Source: an uncultured Propionibacterium sp.
GTDB taxonomy: Bacteria > Actinomycetota > Actinomycetes > Propionibacteriales > Propionibacteriaceae
Assembly: GCA_938036835.1 (NCBI GenBank)
Contig: CALHWB010000018.1
Location: 11,794 to 75,793, forward strand
Length of the DNA: 64,000 bases
Direction: 5' to 3'
In this document: positions 1 through 7,954 of the stretch, piece by piece
Position numbering within the stretch: the stretch's first letter is position 1
Layout of the letters: each line of letters opens with the position of its first letter
Program-made: the position numbers and the translations under genes
The notes under the pieces: model-generated
What the model was told of the DNA's origin: nothing
The model's database searches: none
The model's input: only the letters and a program-made list of their open reading frames with translations

Positions 1-81
1 CCGGGAACGGGACGATGTCGATGCCGGTGGCCTCCGGTGCCGTGGCTCGCTTCCCGCCCAGGACGGGGTGACGGCGGCGGC

Positions 82-747
82 TCAGGTGGAAGGCCAGTTT
101 TCGCCCTCGGGCAGATCGCCGGTGATGATGTAGATGATGCGGCGTCCCATGGCCACCGCATGGTCGGCGATACGCTCGAAGTAACGGCCCAGCAGGGCCA
201 CGTCGACGGCCATCTCGACCCCGAACTGCCAGTCGTCGCCGAGAATGACCCGGAACTGGTCGGAGCGCAGGGAATCCATCTCTTCGTCCTGCTCGGCCAG
301 CTCGCGGGCCTCCTCCAGATTGCGCTCGGCCAGCACCCGGCCGACATTGCCGATCATGTCCTGGGCGAGCCGGCTCATCCGCCGGAAGTTGTCGCGCAGC
401 GGTTCGGGCACCGCGCGTTCGGGATAGCGCAGCCGGGCGATCTTGGCGACGTGGGCCGCTAGGTCGCCCATCCGGCCCAGTGCGGCCACCATCTGGATCA
501 CTGCCACCAGGGTGCGCAGTTCGCCGGCCACCGGAGCCTGCCGGGCCAAGATGGTGAAGGCCCGCTGCTCAAGCTGGTCATGCTGGGCATCGATCCGGGC
601 GTCCCCGCCGATCACGCGCTCGGTCAGGGCAAGGTCGGCATCCAGCAGCGCGCGGGTGGCGTCCCGAACCGCGATCTGGATACTGTCCGACATCAGGACC
701 AATTCGTTGACGACCTCGTCGAGGTCATTGTGATAGATCTCGCGCAC
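82..747 (-). CDS. phoU: PhoU family phosphate-signalling protein
   Basis: This 221-residue protein has the two-repeat helical PhoU architecture (roughly residues 10-100 and 115-205). The typical acidic/histidine helix RYFERIADHAVAMG lies near the C-terminus. PhoU links the Pst phosphate transporter to the phosphate histidine kinase and keeps the regulon off when phosphate is sufficient. I chose the GTG start at 747 because it gives the usual N-terminus REIYHNDLD and has GAAGGGG just upstream; an in-frame start at 792 is possible but adds an atypical leader. It is divergent from senX3-regX3, as in other actinobacteria, which supports the role. The pst transporter genes are not in the window. 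Confidence 0.93.
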   Translation of the reverse strand: MREIYHNDLDEVVNELVLMSDSIQIAVRDATRALLDADLALTERVIGGDARIDAQHDQLEQRAFTILARQAPVAGELRTLVAVIQMVAALGRMGDLAAHVAKIARLRYPERAVPEPLRDNFRRMSRLAQDMIGNVGRVLAERNLEEARELAEQDEEMDSLRSDQFRVILGDDWQFGVEMAVDVALLGRYFERIADHAVAMGRRIIYIITGDLPEGENWPST

Positions 748-936
748 AGTTACCCCTTCGGTGGAGGCGAACAAAGCCGTACTCAAGACCAACCCTAGCG
801 TTGCGTCCCGACTTCTCGCAGCCGTGCCAGAGGCCCCGGCCGGGATTTGCCGGGCTCACCGATGAACCGGCGGCGAACCCCAGACACGCCACGCGAGCCC
901 GGCCGGCGGGACGAAGAACCACGCCGGATGCGCCCC

Positions 937-942
937 TATGAT
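937..942 (+). promoter_or_regulatory. Leaderless -10 element of senX3
   Basis: TATGAT ends 6 bases before the GTG at 949. No Shine-Dalgarno sequence is present, so the transcript probably begins at the start codon. This supports the short senX3 start. Confidence 0.5.
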
Positions 943-948
943 CGAACC

Positions 949-2103
949 GTGGAGGTTCTGCTGGCCACCGTTCTCGGGCTCGCAATCGGGTTGGGTGTCG
1001 GGCCGGCGATGGCCTGGGTGCGGCGCCGGGCGCAGGCCGATCAGGTGGCCGAGCCGCAGTCAGCCAGCGTTTCGGCACAGCTGGCCGCCGCCATCGACCT
1101 GCTGCACGCCGCGGCGCTGGTAGCCGGCCCATCCGACGAGGTGCTGCATGCCAATTCGCAGTCGCGCGCCGTCGGATTGGTGCGTGGCGACCGGGTAGCG
1201 CCCGGCGAACTGCTGGAACTGGTCCGGGACGCGCGCAGTGGCGGCCAGGTGACCGGCAAGCTGCTTATGCTGCGGCGCGAGCCCGGCGTCCCGCGGCTCG
1301 AACTGGCGGTGCGCAGCAGCGCGCTGGAGGGCGGCGTCGTGTTGGTGATCGCCGATGACCGAAGCGCCGAAGTGCGCGCCGACGAGATCAAACGCGATTT
1401 CGTGGCCAATGTTAGCCACGAGCTGAAAACCCCCGTGGGCGCAATCCAGGTGCTCGCCGAGGCGGTCGAGCAGGCCGCCGGCGACCCGGAAGCGGTACAT
1501 CGTTTCGCCGGTCGGATGATCAGCGAATCCGAGCGGTTGACCGAACTCATCCGGCAAATCATCGAACTGTCCAGGCTACAGTCCGACGATCCGCTGCTGC
1601 AACCGGTCGAAGTCGATATCGATCGGGTGGTTGCGGCCGCCGTCGGGCAGTGCCGGGATCTCGCATCGTCCCGGTCGGTCACCCTGAACGCTGCCGGCTC
1701 GGCGGGCCTGCTGGTGCTGGGCGATCCCGAACAGTTGATCAGTGCGCTGGTAAACCTGATCCTCAACGGCATCAACTATTCCGATCCCGGTGCCCGGGTC
1801 AGCGTTACCAGCCGCGAGGTCGCGGACGCCGGCGATCGGTTCGTCGAACTCAGCGTCACCGACAACGGGATCGGCGTCAAATCCGAAGACCTGCAACGGA
1901 TCTTCGAACGCTTCTACCGGGTAGACTACGCCCGCAGCCGGGCCACCGGGGGCACGGGACTGGGCCTGTCCATCGTCAAACACATCGCCGGGGCCCACGG
2001 CGGCACGGTGGATGTCTGGAGCAAGGTGGGTCAGGGGTCCACCTTCACCCTTCGCCTGCCGGCATCGCACGAGGTGGGTCAGCCAGAGGAAGGAATGCCA
2101 TGA
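949..2103 (+). CDS. senX3: Phosphate-responsive sensor histidine kinase
   Basis: This is a membrane-anchored histidine kinase of the SenX3 type. A single N-terminal membrane segment (about residues 2-22) is followed by a PAS-like region and a dimerisation box with FVANVSHELKTP, whose phospho-accepting His is near residue 157. The ATPase domain has an N box (NLILNGINYS), DNGIGV and GTGLGLSIVKH. It presumably phosphorylates RegX3 when phosphate is scarce. The GTG at 949 places the membrane segment at the extreme N-terminus, as in known SenX3 proteins, and fits the leaderless promoter; in-frame starts at 847, 862 and 928 are alternatives. Its stop overlaps the regX3 start (ATGA), so the two are translationally coupled. 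Confidence 0.92.
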   Translation: MEVLLATVLGLAIGLGVGPAMAWVRRRAQADQVAEPQSASVSAQLAAAIDLLHAAALVAGPSDEVLHANSQSRAVGLVRGDRVAPGELLELVRDARSGGQVTGKLLMLRREPGVPRLELAVRSSALEGGVVLVIADDRSAEVRADEIKRDFVANVSHELKTPVGAIQVLAEAVEQAAGDPEAVHRFAGRMISESERLTELIRQIIELSRLQSDDPLLQPVEVDIDRVVAAAVGQCRDLASSRSVTLNAAGSAGLLVLGDPEQLISALVNLILNGINYSDPGARVSVTSREVADAGDRFVELSVTDNGIGVKSEDLQRIFERFYRVDYARSRATGGTGLGLSIVKHIAGAHGGTVDVWSKVGQGSTFTLRLPASHEVGQPEEGMP

Positions 2104-2777
2104 CCCGGATCCTGATCATCGAGGACGAGGCGTCCTACCGGGCCGCGATCGCCTACATGCTGCAACGGGAAGGCTTCGATGTGGCGGAGGCGGCCGATGG
2201 AACAGCCGGACTGGCCGAGTATGAGCGCAATGGCGCCGATCTGGTGCTGCTCGACCTGATGATGCCGGGAATGCCCGGTACCGAGGTGTGCCGTCAGCTG
2301 CGGGCGGCCGGCAATGTGCCGGTGATCATGGTGAGCGCCCGGGATTCCGAGATCGATAAGGTAGTCGGTCTGGAATTGGGGGCCGATGACTATGTGACCA
2401 AGCCATTCAGCCACCGCGAACTGGTAGCCAGGATCCGGGCGGTACTGCGGCGGGGCCAGGACACCGATGCGCTGCCCGAGGTGATCGAGGTCGGCGATGT
2501 GCGCATGGATGTGGAACGCCACGAGGTGCAGGTGCGGGGTGTAGGCGTCCGGCTGGCGCTGAAGGAGTTCGAACTGCTCGAGTTGCTGCTGCGTAATCCG
2601 GGCCGGGTACTGACCCGGGGCCGGCTCATCGACCGGATCTGGGGGGCCGACTACGTGGGGGACACCAAGACCCTGGATGTGCACGTAAAGCGGTTGCGGG
2701 CCAAGATCGAAGCCGATCCCTCCCATCCCACCAGGCTGGTTACCGTGCGTGGCCTGGGCTACAAGTACGAGGGCTGA
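2100..2777 (+). CDS. regX3: Phosphate response regulator RegX3
   Basis: This 225-residue OmpR/PhoB-class regulator has an N-terminal receiver domain and a C-terminal winged helix. The receiver has the acidic pocket IIEDE, the phospho-acceptor Asp in VLLDLMMPG and the conserved Lys in VTKPF. The DNA-binding domain carries LKEFELLELLLRNPGRVLTR and HVKRLRAKIE. It is the partner of SenX3 and would activate phosphate-scavenging genes. The ATG overlaps the senX3 stop by four bases. Confidence 0.94.
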   Translation: MTRILIIEDEASYRAAIAYMLQREGFDVAEAADGTAGLAEYERNGADLVLLDLMMPGMPGTEVCRQLRAAGNVPVIMVSARDSEIDKVVGLELGADDYVTKPFSHRELVARIRAVLRRGQDTDALPEVIEVGDVRMDVERHEVQVRGVGVRLALKEFELLELLLRNPGRVLTRGRLIDRIWGADYVGDTKTLDVHVKRLRAKIEADPSHPTRLVTVRGLGYKYEG

Positions 2778-2797
2778 ACCCGGCCTGCGGTCGTTGA

Positions 2798-2825
2798 CCG
2801 GCGCGCGGCCAGACCGGTGCGCCGG
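2798..2825. terminator. Inverted repeat between convergent genes
   Basis: CCGGCGC and GCGCCGG face each other across 14 bases between the regX3 stop and the sorC stop. The position suggests a bidirectional terminator. There is no clear T run, so this rests on position and symmetry only. Confidence 0.4.
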
Positions 2826-2847
2826 CCGGGGCCAGCGGCCGGTAGGT

Positions 2848-3825
2848 TCAGTGCGATCGTATTTGGTTGGTGGCGTTCGCTAACAGTGCGGCTGCCAGCC
2901 CCTCGTCCACCACAAGCAGGTCGATGGCCCCGGTGCGCAGCGCCCCCAGCACCCCGGTGGCCTTCGCCTTGCCCGCTGCCAGCCCGACCACCACCTCGAT
3001 ATCGGCCAGATCGGTCAGTTCGATGCCGACGACCCGGTCCTGGGAGGGCGGGCCCAATTCGGCACCGGTGATGTCGAAGAACCGGCCCAGCATGTCGCCA
3101 ACCGGTTCGGCGGCGGTCATCCGGGCCAATTCGGATTCGCTGAGATTCATCGCCTCCAACACTCGCCGGGAGGTCTGGACCCCGAAAGAGCCGATGCCCA
3201 CGAAGGCCAGATCGCAGCTGCGGGCCCGGGTCAGGGCCGATCTGACCGACGACTCCGACAACAGTGCCCGGCAGGTGTTGGCGGATTCCACGATCGCGGG
3301 GGCATCGAAGCGTTCGGCGTTCAGGCCGCACTTGTCGGCCAGTATCCGGATATTGGCATTGCCGGAAGGCCCGGAATCCACGGTGGGCATGCCACCCACC
3401 AGCGGGGTGAGCCGGCAGTCGGGACGCAGGGTCATCTGCGGGATGGCCTCGATCACCTGACCGACCGTCATGCCCCAACTGAAACCGATCCGAGTGGCGC
3501 CCGGCGCCCGCCGGGTGAACACCTGGGCGCCGAGCAGGCCAACGGCGCGCAGTTCGGTGGCCGCCGCCGAGGTCTCGGCCACCAGTGCCTCGCGTAATCC
3601 GAAGGTTCTGACCAGCGCGTGTTCGAGGTCGCGATTCCGGGGCACGTGCTCGTCACCGGCGATCCGTACCTGGACCACGCCGGTCTCGCGGGCGGCGGCC
3701 AGGATACGCGACACCGACGAGCGCGACAGGCCTAGCCGGCGGCCCACCTGACCCTGATCGAGGCCTTCGATGTAGTACATGCGCGCCGCATCGACGAGCA
3801 ATTGGTGATCGCGCCTGACCGGCAT
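2848..3825 (-). CDS. SorC-family sugar-binding transcriptional regulator
   Basis: This 325-residue protein has an N-terminal helix-turn-helix (GLDQGQVGRRLGLSRSSVSRILAAARETG, residues about 20-50) and a C-terminal SorC sugar-phosphate-binding domain. That domain includes GFSWGMTV, LVGGMPTVDSG and DLAFVGIGSFG. SorC proteins bind a phosphorylated sugar and control the adjacent catabolic operon. The ATG at 3825 has a perfect AGGAGG 5-10 bases upstream. It is the last gene of the same-strand polyol cluster. Its operator is probably the palindrome before the cluster's first gene (12347-12364). The effector would be a phosphorylated intermediate of that pathway; this is inferred. Confidence 0.9.
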   Translation of the reverse strand: MPVRRDHQLLVDAARMYYIEGLDQGQVGRRLGLSRSSVSRILAAARETGVVQVRIAGDEHVPRNRDLEHALVRTFGLREALVAETSAAATELRAVGLLGAQVFTRRAPGATRIGFSWGMTVGQVIEAIPQMTLRPDCRLTPLVGGMPTVDSGPSGNANIRILADKCGLNAERFDAPAIVESANTCRALLSESSVRSALTRARSCDLAFVGIGSFGVQTSRRVLEAMNLSESELARMTAAEPVGDMLGRFFDITGAELGPPSQDRVVGIELTDLADIEVVVGLAAGKAKATGVLGALRTGAIDLLVVDEGLAAALLANATNQIRSH

Positions 3826-3862
3826 GGTTTCCTCCTGGTCGGCTCGGGGTGCTGGGGGGATT

Positions 3863-3888
3863 GCGCACGGCCGGGATGAGACGTGCGC
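3863..3888. repeat. Inverted repeat upstream of the sorC gene
   Basis: GCGCACG and CGTGCGC are separated by 12 bases in the 114-base gap between the oxidoreductase stop and the sorC start. It could be an attenuating hairpin that lowers regulator expression, or an operator. Function is not established. Confidence 0.35.
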
Positions 3889-3939
3889 CGATGGCCCAGG
3901 CCGTTCGACCCGGGCCAGACGATCCGGCGATCGGGACGC

Positions 3940-5247
3940 TCAGCCGCCGATGACGCCCCGGGCGACCAGGGCATCCTGCAGCCGGCGCATCGCCACCAGC
4001 GGACGGGTTTCGTCGATCTCCAGGTCGGCATAGGTGATGATCTCGTCGACGCCTTTGGCCACCTTCAGCCTGCTGTGCTGCAGCAGGCCGATCGGCACGG
4101 CCCCGAGTTCGCGGGCGCGCTCGGCCGGGATAGCCCAGCCGTAGAAGTGGTTCCCGCCCATGCCCTGCAGAACGGTGTCGGCGGGCAGTTCGGCCTTGGC
4201 GCGCCCCACCACCTCGGTGCACATGTAGCGGGACTGGAAGTCGGCCTGCCGGTTCAAGACGGCCTCGCCGATCGATAGATGGGCCTCGATGGCGGCGATA
4301 TGCCACGGCCGGTAGAACAGGTAGTAGGGTCCCCTACCCAGCTTCAGATAGTCGAGTTCCTGGGTGACCACATCGGATTCGGACTTCACGATCGCGAAGA
4401 CACCGGGGGCCACGTCGCCGGTGACGTATTCCACCACGGCGCCCTTTTCGAAGGAGAGGATGCCGCCATCGGCCGCCGGGATGAGCCTGGTGGCCAGTTC
4501 GGCGAGCATGATCTCCTGGCCGTGCATGCCCGCCACCTCGACCGGCAGATTGGTGGCGTTGGACAGGGCGGCCATCTCGATCTGGGTCTTGGTGCCGTCG
4601 GTGAACTCGGTTAGCATACGCGGGTTCATGCGCTTGCGTTCGGCCTCGGCCACGTTGTCGGCCGGTACCGAATGCGGCATATTGACATTGTTCTTGCCTT
4701 TGCCCGCGCAGATCACGGTGAGCCCGAGATCTTTGGCGTATTCCACCAGTTTGAGGCATTCCACCGGCTCGTCGCCGCGCATCACGGTGTAGACCGAATC
4801 GCCGGCGTTGGCCATGCTGCTGAGCAGCACGCCGACGGTGACGTCGGCCTCGATCGTCATCAGGGCGACGTCCTTGCCGTGGGTGATGCAGGTGTAGGCG
4901 ATCTGGGCGGCGATCTCGGGCACCCCCGAAACCTCGACGACGATGTCCACCGGCAACTCGGGCATCTTTAACCCGTCGGCGATCGCGGCGCAGCGGCCGG
5001 CGGTGATCGCCGCGGCGGCGGCTTCCAGATCGTCGCCGCAGACCTCGAAGTCCTCTCGCCCGGCATGGTGCAGGGCGGCGGTCGCCTTCTCGATGACGAT
5101 ATCGGCGACCGCGACGACCGCCAGGCCGGGTGCTTTCTGGATGGCGGCGACCAGGCCCGTACCCATCTGCCCGGCGCCCACGACGCCGACGGATACCGGA
5201 CGTCCCAGTCTGGCTTCGCGTTCCAATAGGCCCTTGGTGTAGCCCAT
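3940..5247 (-). CDS. COG4091-type NAD(P)-dependent oxidoreductase with C-terminal SAF domain
   Basis: This 435-residue protein resembles homoserine dehydrogenase-like proteins. A Rossmann fold begins at about residue 18 with GVVGAGQMG, followed by the signature segment CAGKGKNN. A SAF-like C-terminus (about residues 360-430) includes AVPIGLLQHSRLKVAKG and ITYADLEIDETRPL. Homoserine synthesis is unlikely: the gene sits in a PTS operon, and no threonine or methionine genes adjoin it. The cluster has no SDR-type sorbitol-6-phosphate dehydrogenase (GutD), so this is the best candidate for oxidising the imported polyol phosphate. That role is inferred. The ATG at 5247 follows AAGGAAG. Confidence 0.8.
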   Translation of the reverse strand: MGYTKGLLEREARLGRPVSVGVVGAGQMGTGLVAAIQKAPGLAVVAVADIVIEKATAALHHAGREDFEVCGDDLEAAAAAITAGRCAAIADGLKMPELPVDIVVEVSGVPEIAAQIAYTCITHGKDVALMTIEADVTVGVLLSSMANAGDSVYTVMRGDEPVECLKLVEYAKDLGLTVICAGKGKNNVNMPHSVPADNVAEAERKRMNPRMLTEFTDGTKTQIEMAALSNATNLPVEVAGMHGQEIMLAELATRLIPAADGGILSFEKGAVVEYVTGDVAPGVFAIVKSESDVVTQELDYLKLGRGPYYLFYRPWHIAAIEAHLSIGEAVLNRQADFQSRYMCTEVVGRAKAELPADTVLQGMGGNHFYGWAIPAERARELGAVPIGLLQHSRLKVAKGVDEIITYADLEIDETRPLVAMRRLQDALVARGVIGG

Positions 5248-5308
5248 AGTCAATTCTTCCTTTCGGTTTCGGTTGGACGCGTGGGGCCGGCTTTGGGCCG
5301 GGTCGCGT

Positions 5309-5815
5309 TCAGCTCGGTCGGCTGCCCGGTCGTTTGCGAATCAGGCGTGAGTTCGGCCTGCCGGGTCGGTGGGGGCGCGATTCGGCATCGCGCGGTGGGT
5401 GTGCTGTGGCGGCGGAGGTGGGTTCGGCCTGGTCGCCGGTGGCGGCTGCGGGCAGTTGCGCCAGCGCCATCTCGACGGCGGCCCGGAGCTGTTTGCCGGT
5501 CACTCGTTCGACGGCGGTGCCCACCGGCCCTTGCAGGGCCGGCAGGTCCCGGAACCGGGCGAAGACCGTTGCTCCGGTCATCGCCCGGGCCGAGACGATC
5601 TGTCCGTTCAAGATGTCGACTATGGCGATGAGGATCGCGCCGCCCCGCCAGGAACGGCCGCGGCCCGAGACCAGCGCCAGATGCTGGCCGCCGATCCGCC
5701 GCAGGGCACGGTTCAACTCGGAATTGTAGGTGCGCATCTGCAGATAGGTCAGCGCCAGGCCCAGCAGCATGGCGGCGATCAGCAGGGTCGGGAACCGCCA
5801 GTCGACAGTGGACAT
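5309..5815 (-). CDS. gutM: GutM-like glucitol operon protein
   Basis: This 168-residue protein begins with one membrane segment (about residues 8-28). The GutM core follows, with ALRRIGGQHLALVSGRGRSWRGGAILIAIVD and a segment on transport activity ending LPALQGPVGTAVERVTGK. In E. coli GutM is an activator/accessory protein of the glucitol PTS operon. The C-terminal 50 residues are a Pro/Ala/Arg-rich tail that looks disordered. It starts 3 bases after the EIIA stop with GAGG upstream, so the two are almost certainly co-transcribed. Confidence 0.85.
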   Translation of the reverse strand: MSTVDWRFPTLLIAAMLLGLALTYLQMRTYNSELNRALRRIGGQHLALVSGRGRSWRGGAILIAIVDILNGQIVSARAMTGATVFARFRDLPALQGPVGTAVERVTGKQLRAAVEMALAQLPAAATGDQAEPTSAATAHPPRDAESRPHRPGRPNSRLIRKRPGSRPS

Positions 5816-5818
5816 GGC

Positions 5819-6187
5819 TTAGGCCTCGTAGAACTCGATCTCGTCGCCGGCGGCGGGGGAGACCAGCTCGGGGCCGGTGGCCTTGATGGCCCCGGGGAGG
5901 AGTTCCTGGGCGGGCTGGTTGACGTAGATCACCACGTGCCCCAGCTCGGTGAGGTTGTCGCAGGCGCGTCCCCCGATCTCGACGATGCGGTATTCCCGCC
6001 CGCCGATGCGGAATCGGTCGCCGGCGGCGATGGGGCGCACCAGCTCGGTCGCGCCCGTATGGACGATACTGACCTCGGTCAGGGCCTCGGGCACCGGATC
6101 GCCGAACAGGATCAGCACGCCAGCCTCGATCATCTCGCCGGCATCGGCACCTATCTGGCTGACCTGGGCGGTCCACAGCTTTGACAT
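5819..6187 (-). CDS. srlB: PTS glucitol/sorbitol-type EIIA component
   Basis: This 122-residue EIIA of the Gut family is about the normal length. It carries ILFGDPVPEALTEVSIVHTG, with the phosphorylatable His in the segment following ALTEVS, and GDRFRIGGREYRIVEIGG. It receives phosphate from HPr and passes it to the EIIB domain of the neighbouring EIIBC. The ATG at 6187 has GAGAGGAG upstream. It lies between the EIIBC gene (55 bases) and gutM (3 bases). Confidence 0.92.
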   Translation of the reverse strand: MSKLWTAQVSQIGADAGEMIEAGVLILFGDPVPEALTEVSIVHTGATELVRPIAAGDRFRIGGREYRIVEIGGRACDNLTELGHVVIYVNQPAQELLPGAIKATGPELVSPAAGDEIEFYEA

Positions 6188-6242
6188 TGGGGTTCTCCTC
6201 TCGGGGGATGGGTGGGTACCCGGCGGGCACCCACCCAAGGGT

Positions 6243-7256
6243 TCAGACCAGCAGGAAGCTGGCCAGATACGCGAGCAACACGGCCACCGGTGAAGTCACC
6301 ATGCGGGTGAACAGCACCGCAGACACACCGATCGAGACGGTCTCGGGCTTCGCCTCGCCCAGGGACAGACCGACCGGGATGAAATCACAGCCCACCTGAC
6401 CGTCGATGGCGAACAAGGCAGGCAGGGCATACTGTACCGGCAGGGCTCCCTTGCCGATCTGCTCGCCCATCAATACCCCGATTACCTGGGCAATCGCCGC
6501 GCCCGGGCCGAGTACCGGGGACAGGAACGGCAGGCCAACGATCACACCCAGCAGCACCAGGCCGAACGGATTGCCGGCCAGCGGGGACACCGCGTTGGCT
6601 AGCCAATCGGAGATTCCGGTGAAGGTCACGATGCCGATCAGCAACGCCACATAGGCCATGAACGGCAGCACGGTCTTCATGATGATGTCCAGTGCCTGAC
6701 GTCCCGAGGCGAGCAGGGTGTTGATCACATACCCGATGGCATTGCCGAACCTCACCACCATGCCCATGAAGCCACCCACGTTCGGCTGCTGGGCGGGCAT
6801 CGCCTGTGGACTGGCCTGCCCGGCCGCGTCCTGGGCCGGCTCGGCGGCGGAGGGTTGCCGGTCGGATGCCGGATCGGACGCGGTGGCAGCGCTCGGGCCG
6901 ACCTGGCCCACCCCGACCGCCGAGACGAAAATGTCGGGGGTGATGTATTTGGCCAGCGGCCCACTGGGTGCACCCGGGTAGATGTCCACGGTGGGGATGC
7001 GTTTCTTCGGGTAGACCCCGATGCGCGCCGTTCCGCCGCAGTTGATCACCGCGGCGAGCACTTCTTCATCGGCGACATGGTTGGTGAAACCGTCCACCGC
7101 GGTCGCACCGGATAGCTCGGCCATTCGAGCGGCGACGGGATGGATCCCGCCATTGGTCACCGACAGAATGATGTGTTTGGCGTCGGTCGGGGTCAGGATC
7201 AGATCCTCCCCCCAGCCGCCGTTGCCCTTGGTCACCCTGATGGCCCGGTAGCTCAT
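6243..7256 (-). CDS. srlE: PTS glucitol/sorbitol-type EIIBC component
   Basis: This 337-residue protein has an N-terminal EIIB domain (about residues 1-115) with the phosphorylated Cys in INCGGTARIGVYPKKRIPTVDI. A low-complexity Ala/Pro/Ser linker (about 120-150) follows, and then half of the membrane domain (about 165-337) with FMAYVALLIGIVTFTGI and GPGAAIAQVIGVLMG. Together with the EIIC gene product it forms the channel that imports and phosphorylates a polyol. Glucitol-type permeases are normally split this way. Its start overlaps the EIIC stop (ATGA). The substrate cannot be read from sequence. Confidence 0.93.
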   Translation of the reverse strand: MSYRAIRVTKGNGGWGEDLILTPTDAKHIILSVTNGGIHPVAARMAELSGATAVDGFTNHVADEEVLAAVINCGGTARIGVYPKKRIPTVDIYPGAPSGPLAKYITPDIFVSAVGVGQVGPSAATASDPASDRQPSAAEPAQDAAGQASPQAMPAQQPNVGGFMGMVVRFGNAIGYVINTLLASGRQALDIIMKTVLPFMAYVALLIGIVTFTGISDWLANAVSPLAGNPFGLVLLGVIVGLPFLSPVLGPGAAIAQVIGVLMGEQIGKGALPVQYALPALFAIDGQVGCDFIPVGLSLGEAKPETVSIGVSAVLFTRMVTSPVAVLLAYLASFLLV

Positions 7257-7858
7257 TCCGCGACCCCCTGGATGTGACCTTGCGCATACGCCTCGTCGTA
7301 GCGGCGGAAGGTCGCCTCATGCCCGCCGCGTTTGATCAAGAAGGCGGTCATCCACTGCGTCACGAAACCGCGCAGGAAGATCACCACCAGGCCGACCAGG
7401 AAGTACAGCACCGCCAAAGTGGCGTATTTTTCCGGGGCGATCGCCTGAACGCCACTGGAAACCCCGGCCCAGACGAAGATCTCCCCGGCGTTGGCGTGCG
7501 GGAACAGGGAGGTGATCGGATGGCAGAAGGAGACCGTCGAATCGTAGAACGCCGGCTTGTGACGTTCGGGCAGGAACCGGCCGAAGGTATAGGCCATCGG
7601 GTTGGTCAGCAGCAGCATCGCCAGGAAAGGCATCAGGGTGTAGCGGGTGAGGGTGAATCGGCTTGCCCATTTGACGGCCCGGGTGACGCGTTCCTCACCG
7701 ATCCAGGTGGTGATGGCGTACATCGCGGTGAGCATGACCATCAGCAACGGCAGGATGCCGCTGACCAGGCCAAGGAAGGATTCGGCTGCTGCATTGAACA
7801 GCCCGATGAAGTGTTCTGCAAACCATGTGATGGCTCTCATCACGGGATTGTCACCCAT
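7253..7858 (-). CDS. srlA: PTS glucitol/sorbitol-type EIIC component
   Basis: This 201-residue integral membrane protein is the first half of the glucitol-type permease. It has several hydrophobic segments and the family stretches FLAMLLLTNPMAYTFGRFLPERHKPAFYDS and FVWAGVSSGVQAIAPEKYA, each of which is characteristic of EIIC-Gut. It overlaps the EIIBC gene by four bases and lies 96 bases after ptsI. It acts with EIIBC to form the transport channel. Confidence 0.92.
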   Translation of the reverse strand: MGDNPVMRAITWFAEHFIGLFNAAAESFLGLVSGILPLLMVMLTAMYAITTWIGEERVTRAVKWASRFTLTRYTLMPFLAMLLLTNPMAYTFGRFLPERHKPAFYDSTVSFCHPITSLFPHANAGEIFVWAGVSSGVQAIAPEKYATLAVLYFLVGLVVIFLRGFVTQWMTAFLIKRGGHEATFRRYDEAYAQGHIQGVAE

Positions 7859-7938
7859 ATGCGACTCCTAGCTGGGAATGACGGTATTTCTTCGATCCAT
7901 ACCCGGGATCGTGCGGGTTGGGACTGCCGGCCACGGTG

Positions 7939-7953
7939 CCGGGATCGTCCCGG
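7939..7953 (-). terminator. GC-rich hairpin between ptsI and the EIIC gene
   Basis: CCGGGA-TCG-TCCCGG is a perfect 6-bp hairpin located immediately after the ptsI stop on the transcribed strand. It has no T run, so partial termination or mRNA processing (setting EI/HPr above permease levels) is more likely than full termination. Confidence 0.4.
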
Positions 7954-7954
7954 G

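Noticed and set aside
1..81. Possible end of a gene left of phoU
   Set aside because: 81 GC-rich bases without a recognisable coding end on either strand; too short to assign.
1650..2099. Upstream extension of the regX3 frame
   Set aside because: This part lies in a different frame inside senX3 and is Arg/Gly-rich. RegX3 begins at the ATG at 2100.
3940..5247. Annotation as biosynthetic homoserine dehydrogenase
   Set aside because: Context is a PTS catabolic operon, there are no threonine genes nearby, and the C-terminus is a SAF domain rather than an ACT domain.
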